Notes: a model not told the origin generated them from the sequence alone. A stretch of DNA of 64,000 nt from Channa striata (GCA_033026295.1 CM065170.1:19850040-19914039), one strand, 5' to 3'. Counted from the first letter of the stretch, positions 46,945 through 58,359 are shown. Numbers and translations: made by a program.

Positions 46945-48245
46945 TAAAAGTCGGGATGTCTGTTTCAGGATGGAGATGGCAGACAGACTGGTGAGGACAG
47001 TCCAGGGGGCAGATTAGTTGTTCCGGGGGGGCCAGACAAAATGGAAGTACCAGGACAGAGGTGAGACAGTGGTTGATCAGGTAAGTCCACACGGCCAGAA
47101 TTGAGTTCAGTGGTAATGGTTTGAAGACAGGCAGACGGCACGATGAGCCATCAGGCAGCCAGATCACAGGTGGCAAGTGACTAGACAGGTTAGCAGATAA
47201 ACTGTAGCTTAGCAGGCAGGTCACTGGTTACGGGTAATTCATACTGAATCAGCTGATCAGTGGTTCAACAGGCAAAGCTTTGAAACACACAAAGCGAGGT
47301 ACAAAATTATAATGGATGAAACCTCCTCTGTCTCAGACGTCCTCCCAGTCCTTTTTAGATTGGCTCACTATGGATACAGCAAGGGAAGATTCCAAGTTGA
47401 ATAAGGAGAATTCCCAAAGTAAAGGGAGTTGCCTCAAGAAAGAATATTCGACCGAAACAATCTACTATGGACAAACTATCATTTTTCATTAAAAGGCCAA
47501 ATCGCACGACAAAAAAAAAAAAAACATAATTACATCCACAGAACGCACCTCACAGAACCCTGCAATATTTGCTCTGTCCAGAGAGTAATCGGGGATTAAT
47601 AATTATAAACCAATTTCAAATTCTTATTATCTCTTAGGGGAAATGTAATCAACATTTGATTTAAGATATAAAATTAGAAAAGAACAGACACGTAATATGA
47701 GGTTAGATTTAAGCTTTAAGTAATTTTTACAATACAATAAAAAAAAAAAAAAACTTAATGCACACATTTAAGGTGCGTCAGTGTCACCTTTGTAAGTATT
47801 TAAAACAATTACTTACTGAACCCACCTGCTTCAAGTGAACCTTCAAGTAGGGAGCTAATTTTCAATACAATGGTCCAAAAGGGTTCAGTGGTTCGTAAGG
47901 CCTCATTGGAACATCACTACAGGCCAGTCAATCAGACAGGTGGCAGGTGAGCAACAGGTTTGCAAGCCAGTTCCAATAGACAGGTTAGCAGATGAGTTGT
48001 TGATCAGCAGACAGGTTGACAGGTAAGCAGAGGACCAAGGTCCAAGTCTGTAATGACTGGAAAGCGCTCTGCAGCACTGCAGCAAGACAATGTGGCAGGA
48101 GCTGTGGTTAAGGCCAGTTAGAAACAGGTGAAAACAATCAGGACACGCGATCGGTGGTGAAGTTGCCAAAGCAAACTATGAAGCAGGAACAGGACGTGGG
48201 AAAAAAGGGCAACAAAATAAAAGTCCAGGAAAGGAAGTGGAGAAT
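46945..48245. repeat. Dispersed repeat family R, copy 2
   Basis: The part 48000-48245 matches 12180-12490, with 'acaggttagcagatgag', 'aggtgaaaacaa', 'gtggtgaagttgc' versus 'gtggtgaatttgg', and the shared 'gcaacaaaataaaagtccagg'. The part 46960-47240 carries similar 'cag'-rich units ('gactagacaggttagcagat'). The middle (47330-47880) is A-rich DNA with poly(A) runs at 47511 and 47738, and may be unrelated sequence between two family pieces. No coding frame. Confidence 0.5.
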
Positions 48246-49498
48246 CATGAAAAAATTTCACCCAGTGGTTTTGATGTAATGTTGGACAGATGGTGATGCT
48301 CCTCTGTTCCCAGTTGTACAGTGGACACGTAACTACATCTGAACTGTGGGGCAATGATCCGATGGTGCCCAAAAAATGCTCAGCTTTGGCAGTATCATTT
48401 GTCTCCATCTCTACTCTAGCTGGGTTATAGTGTAGTTGGACGTAGGGGATTACATCTACAGGGCAGGGGTTTCTCAGTGAAGTTAACACATTCTTATACT
48501 TGTTCTCATCAGTAAAGGGGGATTTAAATTCTTCCCTCAGCTTTTCCTGCAGTGCTGCTGCAGAGATGCATCATTTGTTGTAACAGCTCTGAGTTATTTT
48601 ATTCTGGAAAGCTCCAATTGCCTTCAGCATGTTTCATGAAAGGATGCCTCTGCATGCAGCTGTGGGTTCAGAGCATTCAGGTGAGTTGTATTGACAGCCA
48701 AACGTTCCAGTGCATGTCCTCCAACTTTGGCTTGTGCTGTCTGGAAAACCGATAATGTCTTTGGTTCAAGAACTTTCCTCTTCTCTTCGTCCAGCCTGCT
48801 TGCTGCACCATCAGTCAGTTTACTGTAGTGAGTGTATTTACTCAACAATGTACTCGAGCAAAAATTATAAGTACTAATACTTCAATACAGGCACCTGCAG
48901 CAGATTATTTTAAAGAGACAGGAAAACAGAGTAAATTTGTTTACTATCACAGGATGTTTTACCATTTACAGTAACCCAGGAGCAGAGCTGTTGTTTGGCC
49001 TCTTGGGGCCAAAATCATAGTTCCAATGTGGACCTCCAACACACGTTACAGTTTTTCTCATATGCTTAGACACTTGTGTCCACACTGACGTCACATTTTC
49101 ACATTTTTTTGAAAAGTTAACACACAAGCTGAAACAGAAGCTCATTGCAAAAAATGACAAATTATTTGTGAATTGTTTCTATACTAATATGCAACAAAAA
49201 GTAAAATTTTCTCCTCAACAAACACAAATTGTAATGAGTTACAGTACAGTAGACAGCAAAATACAGTTTATAATATCCCAATATGCCAAAGTTATTATCA
49301 AAATGGAATCATTTAGGTAATTTTTAGCGTCTCTCTCTACAGTTCCCTACACTTTGGAACTGGGCAGATTGTTCGGCCTCAAAAAGTGGGATTACCAGAA
49401 CTTTTTGGCTGAAAACAGCTATGGCTGCAAAAGTGTCTCCTAAAAATGATGATTATATACATGTTCCTTTTGCCAAGTTAAAAATCTAACATATTTTG
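48246..49498. other. Unique DNA, no gene seen
   Basis: No supported coding frame. A phrase near 48832-48860 ('gtgtatttactcaacaatgt' then 'actcgag') resembles a dispersed fish repeat but is too short to call. Confidence 0.45.
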
Positions 49499-49538
49499 TA
49501 TATATATATAAAAAAAAAATTATATATATATATAAAAT
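49499..49538. repeat. (TA)n tract with A run, left flank of R4-type LINE
   Basis: TATATATATATA at 49499-49510 is followed by an A run and TT, then (TA)7 at 49521-49534. This tract adjoins the 3' end of the R4-type element. Confidence 0.9.
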
Positions 49539-49654
49539 TCCCCCCCCTTCTCTCGCCCCTTCTCTTTGGGGCGGTCTTATTTTCCTTCAAGCTCGGGTCC
49601 TCTACCAGAGGCCTGGGAGCTTGAGGGTCCTCTTCCTGATGTTGCGCCGTATCT

Positions 49655-49722
49655 TAGCTGTTCCTAGGACTGCGCTCTTCTGGACATCTTTCCTAGCTGT
49701 TCCTAGGACTGCGCTCTTCTGG
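49655..49722. repeat. 39-bp tandem duplication in LINE 3' end
   Basis: TAGCTGTTCCTAGGACTGCG (from 49655) recurs at 49694, a period of 39 bases over about 1.7 units. It lies in the 3' untranslated/C-terminal part of the R4-type element. Confidence 0.85.
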
Positions 49723-49912
49723 TTGCAGAGATCTCAGATGTTGTTCCTGGGATCTGCTGGAGCCACTCTCCCAGTTTGGGGGAAGTCACAGCCCCCAGGG
49801 TTCCCATATCACCACGGGCACCACTTGTGCCTTCACCTTCCACATCTTTTCTATCTCCTCTTTCAGCCCTTGGTATTTCTCAAGTTTCTCTTGTTCCTTC
49901 TTCCTGATGTTG

Positions 49913-50095
49913 CTAGTCCAGCTTTGTCCAGCCACTGGTATTGCTATCATCTATCACTACAGCCTTGTTCTCCTGTTTGTCCACAACTACTATGTCCGGT
50001 TGGTTGGCCATTACCAGTTTGTCAGTCTGTATCTGGAAGTCCCACAGGATCTTAGCTCTGTCATTCTCAACCACCTTTGGGTAGGTGTGTCCCAT
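49913..50095 (-). pseudogene. R4-type LINE restriction-enzyme-like endonuclease core
   Basis: The frame reads PKVVENDRAKILWDFQIQTD and then QPDIVVVDKQENKAVVID. The PD...D arrangement is the catalytic signature of the R2/R4 restriction-enzyme-like endonuclease, which nicks the target for reverse transcription. After VID the normal sequence is replaced by a 26-bp copy of the zinc-region DNA (see findings) and a stop. Further downstream, in other frames, the C-terminal KLGEWLQQIPGTTSEIS is readable near 49770. Confidence 0.8.
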
Positions 50096-50109
50096 CGTGA
50101 CTTTGCCTG

Positions 50110-50250
50110 CGGGACTTCCAGTCCGTGACTACCTTTCCTCTCCTTGCAACCATCCGGCCACACTTGTCACAGATGTTCCTGTGTACTATGCCAGCCACTT
50201 GGTTATGGCGTTCCATGTATGCCCTGCCTGCTGCATCTTGCTCTTTGCGC
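50110..50250 (-). pseudogene. R4-type LINE: endonuclease-side piece joined to RT piece
   Basis: The frame reads AGRAYMERHNQVAGIVHRNI (endonuclease side, normally just after the zinc motif), and then DKCGRMVARRGKVV, which belongs in the RT after YMDD. The CCCGCAGGCAAA phrase of the SYKYLGIPQANG piece recurs just after it (50104-50116 versus 50266-50277). The frame ends in THLPKGG at a local shift. Confidence 0.75.
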
Positions 50251-50754
50251 CTCTTCGTGATTACCATTTGCCTGCGGGATCCCAAGGTACTTGTAGCTGT
50301 CTTCCACATCCTTGGCCTCCTCTGGTTTCTGCAGCTTGATGTCATCCATGTAGAGGAGGTGGCTGGATTGCTCCATTGCGTAGTCGATATCCGTAACCAC
50401 TCTTGGCGATGATCTGGCTGATGGGTTCAGGCCTATGCAGAACGCTGTTATGTGCTGGATTGTCTCAGGGGCATCTTTGCACAGCCTGCACCTGGGGTCT
50501 TGCCTGGTATGGTAGATCCCAGCCTCTATTGATCTTGTTCTCAGAGCCTGCTCCTGTGCTGCTAGGATTAGTGCCTCTGTGCTGTCTTTCAGTCCAGCTT
50601 TGTCCAGCCACTGGTAGGATTTTTCAATGTCAGCCACTTCTTCTATCTGCTGGTGATACATACCGTGCAGGGTTTGTCCTTCCATGATGGATCCTGCTCT
50701 TCCTGTCCTTGTTCCTCCTCTGGTTTCTGCTGCCTGAACCTCCGTGCTTTCCAT
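50203..50754 (-). pseudogene. R4-type LINE: zinc region joined to RT palm pieces
   Basis: One open frame of 183 codons reads HGMYHQQIEEVADIEKSYQW, LDKAGLKDSTEALILAAQEQ and then DPRCRLCKDAPETIQHITAF, the C-x2-C...H...C motif between RT and endonuclease. It then reads CIGLNP and, across a local frame change, a SQIIAKSGYGYRLRNGA segment, then HLLYMDDIKL (RT catalytic YMDD, codons at 50341-50352). It finishes with DVEDSYKYLGIPQANGNHEE. In a canonical element the last three segments come before the zinc motif. The joins keep the frame open, but the order cannot give a normal fold. Confidence 0.8.
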
Positions 50755-50994
50755 GGAGGATAGTGCACCTTATTTGTGCTTGTGTATTCACTAAACATCC
50801 TCTAGGAGACTTTCAGAAGGTACACGTCATCATTTGGGGCCATTTTCCTGATGTATTCACGGAGCTTAGTTGTTTCATATAACATAAATTGTGTTGGCGT
50901 GTTCAGGACCCATGAAGGAAGTTAGCTCATGTCCCCTGGTGCTGTCAGTTCTTCATGCCTGAGACCTCTCTTGGATGTCTCTGCCATTGTATGG

Positions 50995-51410
50995 TTACTG
51001 GATCTTGTTCAGGAAGGTTGCTGGTCTGCTCTCAAGTCCCACCAGCCATTGGGCATTGCTGTTATGTGTTGCCTCCTTCTCCCATATGCTCAAAGCTTTC
51101 TCTTCCAATCTCAGGTCAGCTGCTCTTGCATTAAGCTCTGTTCTTATTGGGGCTTGGAACCCAATCTCCGATTGTGGGGATGATGATGATATCTCCCCTC
51201 TGACCTGTCGTCCTGGCTCCCCCTTGCCGTAGCATTTGTGTTGTACCTCATCAATCTCTAGTTGTGATAGCAGGTGTTTCTTACGGATATTAGAGCACTG
51301 AGCTACTAGCTGTTTCAGTGTTAGTCTAGATGTTGGGTTTGCGTCCATAGATCCCACATCCTCCGCATGTAACCCCTCTCCTAGGGTTACTTGATAGTAG
51401 CATTCCATTA

Positions 51411-51413
<3 letters not shown>
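50995..51413 (-). pseudogene. R4-type LINE N-terminal ORF part
   Basis: The frame, read from where the (TA)n tract ends, includes TSRLTLKQLVAQCSNIRKK, then HLLSQLEIDEVQHKCYGKGE and FQAPIRTELNARAADLRLEE. Fish R4-type ORFs start with this kind of sequence before the RT. The frame ends at a stop after LESRPATFLNKIQ. Its first 15 or so codons are TA-repeat translation and not real. The RT finger and palm that should follow are missing. Confidence 0.65.

Positions 51414-51414
<1 letters not shown>

Positions 51415-51459
<45 letters not shown>
51415..51459. repeat. (TA)n tract, right flank of R4-type LINE
   Basis: About 22 uninterrupted TA units adjoin the 5' end of the R4-type element. They continue into 'tttctgccagg' flanking DNA. 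Confidence 0.97.
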
Positions 51460-51461
<2 letters not shown>

Positions 51462-52517
51462 CTGCCAGGAGAGAAAATTGTGATTCTTGTTTGAACTTCA
51501 TTTTGGTTTTCATTTTGTCTGATGTGTTCCTGTCCTTTCCTTTCTCCCAAAATTGACTAGAAAGACTAAGTGAAACAGGAGGGAGGTGGGTCCTTTTGTC
51601 TGCTTTGGGAAAGAAATTAAGAAATTTTCTTCTCTAAAAGAAATTTTAGTCACTATACTGGACATAATTGTCCTCACGAATGGAAATATTTATTGCACAT
51701 ATGCACATCTTAGTTGTATCTAGGCTTGATAAGCAATATGCCAATTATCTAAAGGAAAAAATTCCTTGCATCTCCTTATGTCTCAAGACTCTAGTCTCTT
51801 AGTGAATTTCATAAAAAAAAAACCTGACAAAATAGAAATATTTGATCTTGTTACATCATCCAGTTTCTATCATTACAACAGTATTAAGTTTTTCATTATT
51901 AGGAGTTCAGATGATGCCATCTGCAATGCTCTGGAAAGGCTGAACACCAATTTAATGGCATTTCTTTACATGTGCTACCTAAACTAGACCCAAAAGAAGC
52001 CAGGTCAATATCAGTGAAGGCGTCCTTTAAAACACATTTTACACACACAATGGGCCACATTCCTCACATTTGCATAGAAATGTTATGACCTTGCAAACAT
52101 AATAAGTGTGCTTGGAAGTTCTCTGTGTGTTCTTGGCAAATTATCACTGTGCTTATGTTAGTAAATCTGAAGGACTTGAAATCAGCAGGCAAGTGCCTGC
52201 AATTCACAATCTGCATAGTGTCACGCCTCCGTATAAGTTGTAAAGCTGCAAGACAAGCATGGTTCCTTAAACAAAAAGTAAAATAATATCACGACTGAAC
52301 AATGTCCAAGGCAGATTTTCTTGGTTTATGTATATGGTTTAAAAATGTCAATTATTATTTATGTTATACCCTTTTTGAGATCAAAAAGGTAGATGCAGTT
52401 ACAGGGGAGCAAAAATGGCAGCACTTTCGCCTTCATTTTTTTGCTCTAGACACTCAAACATGCAGGATTTAGAAAATCCAAACGGTCTGATTAGGGTGGG
52501 GTTCGGTTAAGTTTGAG
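51460..52517. other. AT-rich unique DNA, no gene seen
   Basis: No coding frame is supported and no repeat family is recognised. Confidence 0.5.
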
Positions 52518-52682
52518 TTACACTGTAAATTATTATGCTGTAATTTTACAGTAAATCACTGGCTACTAACTGCATTACTTTCACCGAAGCATGTTGCTGT
52601 GTGTACATTGAAAAATCTGTGCTGTGATTGTTTACAGTGTTCACAGTAACATTGACATTACTGTAAGTTAACAGTGTAAAAA
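52518..52682. repeat. Possible small MITE with CACTGTAA ends
   Basis: TTACACTGTAAATT on the left and the reverse complement of the right end (TTTACACTGTTAACTT) match over about 11 of 14 bases. Between them short TACTGTAA / TTACAGT units recur. It may be a fish MITE, or just a cluster of similar short palindromes. Confidence 0.3.
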
Positions 52683-52689
52683 CGGAGTT

Positions 52690-55600
52690 TGCAACAATAA
52701 TGAAGATGAGCGGGCTCAAACCTAAAGTTACTGCAAGTAACATTAACTTAAGCTAACGTGACCTTGTCTACTCAAGTTCCAAACTTAAGACTTTTGATGC
52801 AAAACACCACGTCGTCCACTGTTACCGTATTGGATTAAGTGCCAGACAAAAGAAAAACACCAATCTCTAACTCATACTTGCAGAAGTATAAACCTTTAAT
52901 GGACCTGTGTGCAACCTCTAGACCAATTTGTGCAGTCAATATGGCAAACCATAAAGTACTGTAAGTACTTTATTCTTTCTTCAGTGGAAAAACGAAAGAA
53001 TGACCTCAATGACGCAAAACTATTTTTACTGTACGGCATCAGATTTTTTTTTTCCCATATTCTCCCACATAAACCAAGCTCTGTAAATACTGCTACTAAA
53101 TAGCTCTGTGACAATGCAGAATATAAAAAGAAACTTAATGAAATTCGTGGGTAAAAATATGATTTTGAAAATAAACAAAATGAATATATATATATATAAA
53201 TCCCTTCATTTGGTCCAGTCACTCCTGTCCATTAGGTCACAGGTTCTCATCAACATTTTTCACGCTACTTTGACCCAGACTTGCAAATAGAAACACAAAA
53301 GAGCATATTTTAATAGATTTATATGGCCTGAGCTCTGCCTGAAGAATTTTTGCATAGAGGATTGCACATATACATTTGGGATTCATAATTTTGTAGTAAT
53401 TTCTGTCAGCTGCATTTGCCTTTTGTACAACACAGTTAATACTACAAAGTTTTGGGTCACTGAATGATGTCTGTGCTAGCTGTTTTCAAAGATGTGTGAA
53501 ACCAATAGAAACATGTTAACACATTTGTAAGACAAGACCTCTGCTCTAGTAAGAAGGTAATGGTGAAGATCAAGTGGATGCCACTTTCACCAAGTGAATC
53601 TTAGTGAAAAACTGGAAAGCAACCTGTTAACCCCAGCACACTGCAGAGCCGAGAGAGGGAGAGAGTGCGAGAGTAAAAATAAGTGAAGCAGCACTCAAGT
53701 CGTCAGGACAGTGACTCACACTCACATAATTACACTATGTTCCAATGAATAAATCAAGACATAGTCTGGTCCAAAAACCACAGTGCAGAGAAATCCCTTA
53801 ATACGTCTGTGCCCTTCACATCAGCCTTTTTACATCTATTGCTGCTGTGTGAGGAGTCTAGCACAATTAATGCAATAATTTGAAATTAAATACCTACACC
53901 CTGAGTGCTCATCTTTGACTAATGCAGAAATTGGCATTTTGCTGCTGAATGAGACCCAGAGGTGTAATGGCTTGGATGAGCTTGATGAGAGAGACTGGTC
54001 TTAACAGCCGGGAGCATGATCGGATCAAGTCTGGTCAAGGAGAAGCCCACAGTTAAATGCTGCCTCTGGTTTTTCTGCACTGTACATTTAAAATGCTCCT
54101 TAATGAGGCTTCTCAAAGACTGAGACAGTGTTACCGCTGTCTCATTGTTCACCAGGCCTGGCATGGGATAAATCTATTGAATCTGCTGCCCTCGGGCTGA
54201 AGTATACAATTTAAATCCTTCAGGACGTATTCAGGAAATTAATGAGCTGTTCAGAGCAACACCTTAAAACAATTACAGACATAGTGATAGTGATAGCAAT
54301 GTGTGTGCAGAAGCAAGGTGGGAATCCACAATTTACCCTGAAGCACCTTTTGTTTTATTAATTACGTCTTTCCTTTTTGCTACTTTTGCCTGATGGGAAA
54401 CATGATTTATACACGCAAACTGTAAGGAAGCCTGATGTCTGCCTGTACAGCCTAAGTTCATCAATTATGAGTAACCATAACCTGCAGAGGGTCGCAGAGG
54501 CCCCGATGTGCACACCTCCCAGATCTCACAAGAGGGCAGTATCACGTACAACAAACTTAAATTAGCTGAAAATGAAGAAACAATCCGGAAACAGAAAGTA
54601 AATTAGCGTGTTCTGCAATTCACAACATCAGTGACTTTGTTGAGTGGTGTGACAAAAAAAACACCTGCTCGTGAACACAGTTGGTGCTTTACTTCAGGCT
54701 CCGTGCCCCAGCACAATATGGGGCATGGAGCACGACACCGTCTTTTTAGGCCATCACAATGCAGCATCAAATGGTTTAAAACTTGTTAAATCTTAATCAT
54801 CTCCATCTTCAATTCTAGAAATTGTGTATCCACCTCTAAGATCTGGATTGTGATGGGTTAAGCTTACTTACCTGTGACCTCTCAGGTGGAAACTGTAAGT
54901 TAAAATCCAGTTCCTCTGTCTTGCTCAGGTTTCCTCCTGTCTGTCTCCATATCATCACAAACCGGGTTGAGCTGCATCTGGGCTTTTCATTGTTGCTCTG
55001 TCTGAGGAATTTTCCTCTGCCTATTTATCAGTGCATACAGTTGGTCAAAAGCTCCCTGGTCAAGCGTCTTGTGGCAGCTGCAGCAGTTTCTTTGTCCATC
55101 TGGGCACCCTGAGCCCTGAACAAGCCCTGGGATGCAATTTAATTCTTGGCTGCTCAGCCTGCATGGCTCTGTGCACACTCCTCGTGTGGTAATACCTTGA
55201 TTGCGTCTTGGTGACCAGTGTCTGTGAAGACAATACATCGCACTGCTGTCACCACAAGTACCTTCTGCCCTGTGGAAACCTAGTTAAAGCTAGAACTATG
55301 GCGTGTGTATTTTATTAAATACTATGTGAGGGTTGTTGAGCTATGATTTGGGGATTTTTAAATTGGTGAAAGACTTGAGACTTTTCTATACATCAGTGTG
55401 AACACAGCAATGAATGCAATGAAGATAAGTTCATTTTTTTTTTAAATGTGAGGATTTGGATAGGATCATGTCCACCAGAGGCTGTTCAGGGTGGCATAAG
55501 CACCCCTATCCTGTTGCAATGGAGGAATATGTTAAAAACTGTTTTTTTATTCAGTTGTGCAACTCGCGAACATTTCAAAAAGTGTTCAGCAATACTGACA

Positions 55601-56322
55601 ATTGGCAGTCCAAAAAGTAAGAAGGGAAGCCTAACAAGTTAGAAAATGCTTTTTGCTCTCTGTTAATGAGTGAGTGGGAGGTCCGCATATCGTACAGAAT
55701 GCACAGGATTTAACAAAGTACAGGATTAAACACAACGTATACTGTACATTGTTAAGACCAGTCCATGATACTGTTTGGTTTAGCCATGGTGTCTAACATA
55801 TGCTGTGCATTTCCCCTGTGTTTAATGGGGATGTGTTTTAGAATGTCCATTACATCATTGGTACCACTGTCAACATTTTCATGACACCAGGACACTTTTA
55901 GACCCTTTTTTAAAAAACCTGTGTCAGGTTGGCTCAAAAGCCACATTGAGCCAATTTTCCATCAATGATAGATCCTGCATTTTGGTAAAGCTTTTTTAAT
56001 AGATCAAATTAAATTTTCGGGCATCCTCCACCCCCTCAATGTAAGGCACTTAACTACGTGTAATTAGACTGGTGATTAAGAGAATGGCGACACCTAGAGG
56101 AGCAGGCAAACAGCTGCAGTAATAATAGTTTTTTCCATCTGTCAAACTAATTTTAGTCAGGACTGGCATTGCAATGGCCATTGGAAGCATTTTTTTTAAA
56201 GCTTTTTGAAAAACACACAATCAGGTGTCTTTACGTGAAAGTCTGTGAAGATACCTGTAGGTAGGACATGTAGCGTCATGAAAGGCATCCTGAAAAAAAT
56301 GTGTTTTATTGCAAAAGTTATT
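52690..56322. other. Unique DNA, no gene seen
   Basis: No domain-bearing frame was found. A (TA)n run of about 14 bases lies at 53184-53198. The stretch 53910-54280 is GC-balanced and conserved-looking. The part 54915-55240 is GC-balanced with open frames on both strands but no motif. Confidence 0.45.
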
Positions 56323-56534
56323 CTCAAAGCACTTTATACTGCTTCTTATCTACCCATTCACACTTACAACCATGCACACATTCATACCCTGATGGGTGAG
56401 CTGCTATGCAGCTGGCCGACACTCACCGGGAGCAACTAAGCGGGGTTTAGTGTCTTGCTCAAGGACACTTTGACATGTGAACAAAGGAGCCAGGGATTGA
56501 ACCAACAACTGTGGGATTGGTGGACGACTGTGCT
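56323..56534 (-). repeat. tRNA-derived SINE-type repeat
   Basis: The reverse complement carries, in order, a GGATTGAACC-complement head (B-box side), 'agtgtccttgagcaagacac', 'gtgtgtgcatggttgtaagt', 'gtgaatgggtag' and 'agtataaagtgctttgag'. It is the same repeat as 24761-25002 in opposite orientation. Confidence 0.7.
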
Positions 56535-56539
56535 TTTTC

Positions 56540-58359
56540 CTGAGTAAAAAGATTTAACCAGGTATACACAGCTAAGATTTCTATGATGTGCATTACTGCT
56601 GGCCTAATTCATTAAATCATCTATGTTAGATGTTCCTAGCATGTGGGGAGTAGCACACGGTTGCATAAAGAGTGACAGCCGTTCACAAAATGAATGTGTC
56701 TTATCTTTAACAAGTGTTCGTATAGATGCCAGCATGAGGTACTGTACATGTTCTTTTTTTAACAACCTTTTTACAACAGGTTTTTCCACAGTTTGAAGGG
56801 CAGCTGACCATCATAATTACAGCCTGAGTCAAATGTTTCTACCTGATCAGTAGCCATAAGGAACAGCACTCTTTGCTTTGTCTAAACAACTTGCACAAAT
56901 CGCACGAGCGTAGAATTTTTAGGGACAAAAGGTCTTTTTAGCACAAACAACTGGTCAGGTAATCAGAAAACTGATTACTATAAATTTAAAAAGATAAATG
57001 GAAAATGTTTTGTTTTTATGTTTTTATCAAATATAGTCTTTTACATGTTTGTGACACTATATACAAGTGTAAAGACTGAAAAGAATGTAAATATTTAACA
57101 TAAGTATAGTGTTCATCTTGGGGAGAAAAAAAACAAACACAAACACAACAAAACAGCTCCATATAGAATCCTAAACTTAACTGAAAAAGGCCAAATACAA
57201 TTTAAAAAAGAGAGAAAAATACAGTCATATATCAATATATAGTAATACACTTCTATATACATTCCCATCCTCTCACTTCCCAACATCCTCCTATTTCCAT
57301 CCACACCTCACTTATTATTATTATTATTTTTAACCCCCCCTGCTTTCAAGACCATCCTTATCCACTTCATGAAATATTTTCAAATAGTATTTAACCAAAT
57401 TTTTACATAGTGTCCTACTACCCACTTCTCAATCACCCCTTTGCACTCACAATTACACACACTCATTGATGTGAGAGCTGCTAAAGTGTTTTGCGGGAGA
57501 AAGCATGTCTCAACACGCCAATACAGCTGGAGGCAAGAGTGGAAGAGTTGAAGGGATCCAGCTCTGTGCGCTTGATAAACATGTCGTGATAAAAATCAAA
57601 TGTGTCTGGTGCAACAGCAGCTCATCATTCACACCGTAGAATCTCAGTTGTTTTTGGAAGTCAAAAATGTCACGAGTGACAGGTGACTTCTTGAAGCTTT
57701 TTTTTGCATCCTGGTTCACATCAATAAAATACTAGAATCTGGAAACGACCCCACAAAGTGTTTCTCTGGTGTTAAATGTTCTAAAGAAATGATCATTTAT
57801 GTTTAACCCATAAACGCTTCTGTCTTCATACAGGTTCATTGGTTTAAAAAAAAATTGAGTCTATCCATTGCTCTTTTTATGCCAGTAGCCAGTAGCACTC
57901 TATTTATATCCCTCATAATCCAAAGCACGACATTAGCCTCATGTTTGCCTCTGTGGACTCTTGTATCAAAGAGAAAAAAGCTTTGCAGCTTTGGGACACT
58001 ATGTAAAAATGAGTCCTATGATTTGGCTGATAACGCAGAGTGATGGACTTATTAATTTCTCTCTGCCCCTGTATGGACTGGTTGAGTGTTTATACCAAAT
58101 GGCTGGATTAATTAAAGTATACACAACATAAAAACAGAATTCAGAACAGTGTGGTTGTCAGTGTTTAGCTATCATTTACAGTAGGCACATTTGTAGTATT
58201 CAAATAATTTACAACTTTCCAACATGCTTCAACACCACCGTCACTGTCCTCACAAGAGAGGACTGAAACAAATCTCAGCCAACGGTGAAGGTGGGGATGG
58301 TTGACAGGCCACGGGTGACCAGACCTGGGCAAATTAATTAAATAAGTTCTTTAACAGAT
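56540..58359. other. Unique DNA, no gene seen
   Basis: No supported coding frame. A short (ATT)n run lies at 57313-57329, and an A/C-rich stretch near 57125-57150. Confidence 0.45.

Larger units (their letters stand above)
49539..51414 (-). mobile_element. R4/Dong (Rex6-like) LINE, shortened and scrambled
   Basis: Minus-strand pieces match the R4 group of LINEs, which carry one ORF with an RT followed by a CCHC zinc motif and a C-terminal restriction-enzyme-like endonuclease. From 5' to 3' the order here is: N-terminal part (51413-50995), connector EYIRKMAPND (near 50850), CRLC zinc region (to about 50440), RT piece with YMDD (50440-50320), RT piece SYKYLGIPQANG (50310-50255), endonuclease-side piece AYMERHNQVAG (about 50230), RT piece KCGRMV (about 50165), endonuclease core (50090-49940), and C-terminal LGEWLQQIPGTTSEIS (about 49770). 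Canonical elements have all RT pieces first. Only about 1.9 kb remains and all frames are broken. Confidence 0.85.

Noticed and set aside
49621..50055. 144-codon plus-strand frame and other plus-strand frames to 51232
   Set aside because: Antisense to the R4-type LINE; the real coding strand is minus, with recognisable RT and endonuclease motifs.
51326..51550. Frame containing (IY)n repeats
   Set aside because: The (IY)n part is only the translation of the (TA)n tract. No protein is implied.
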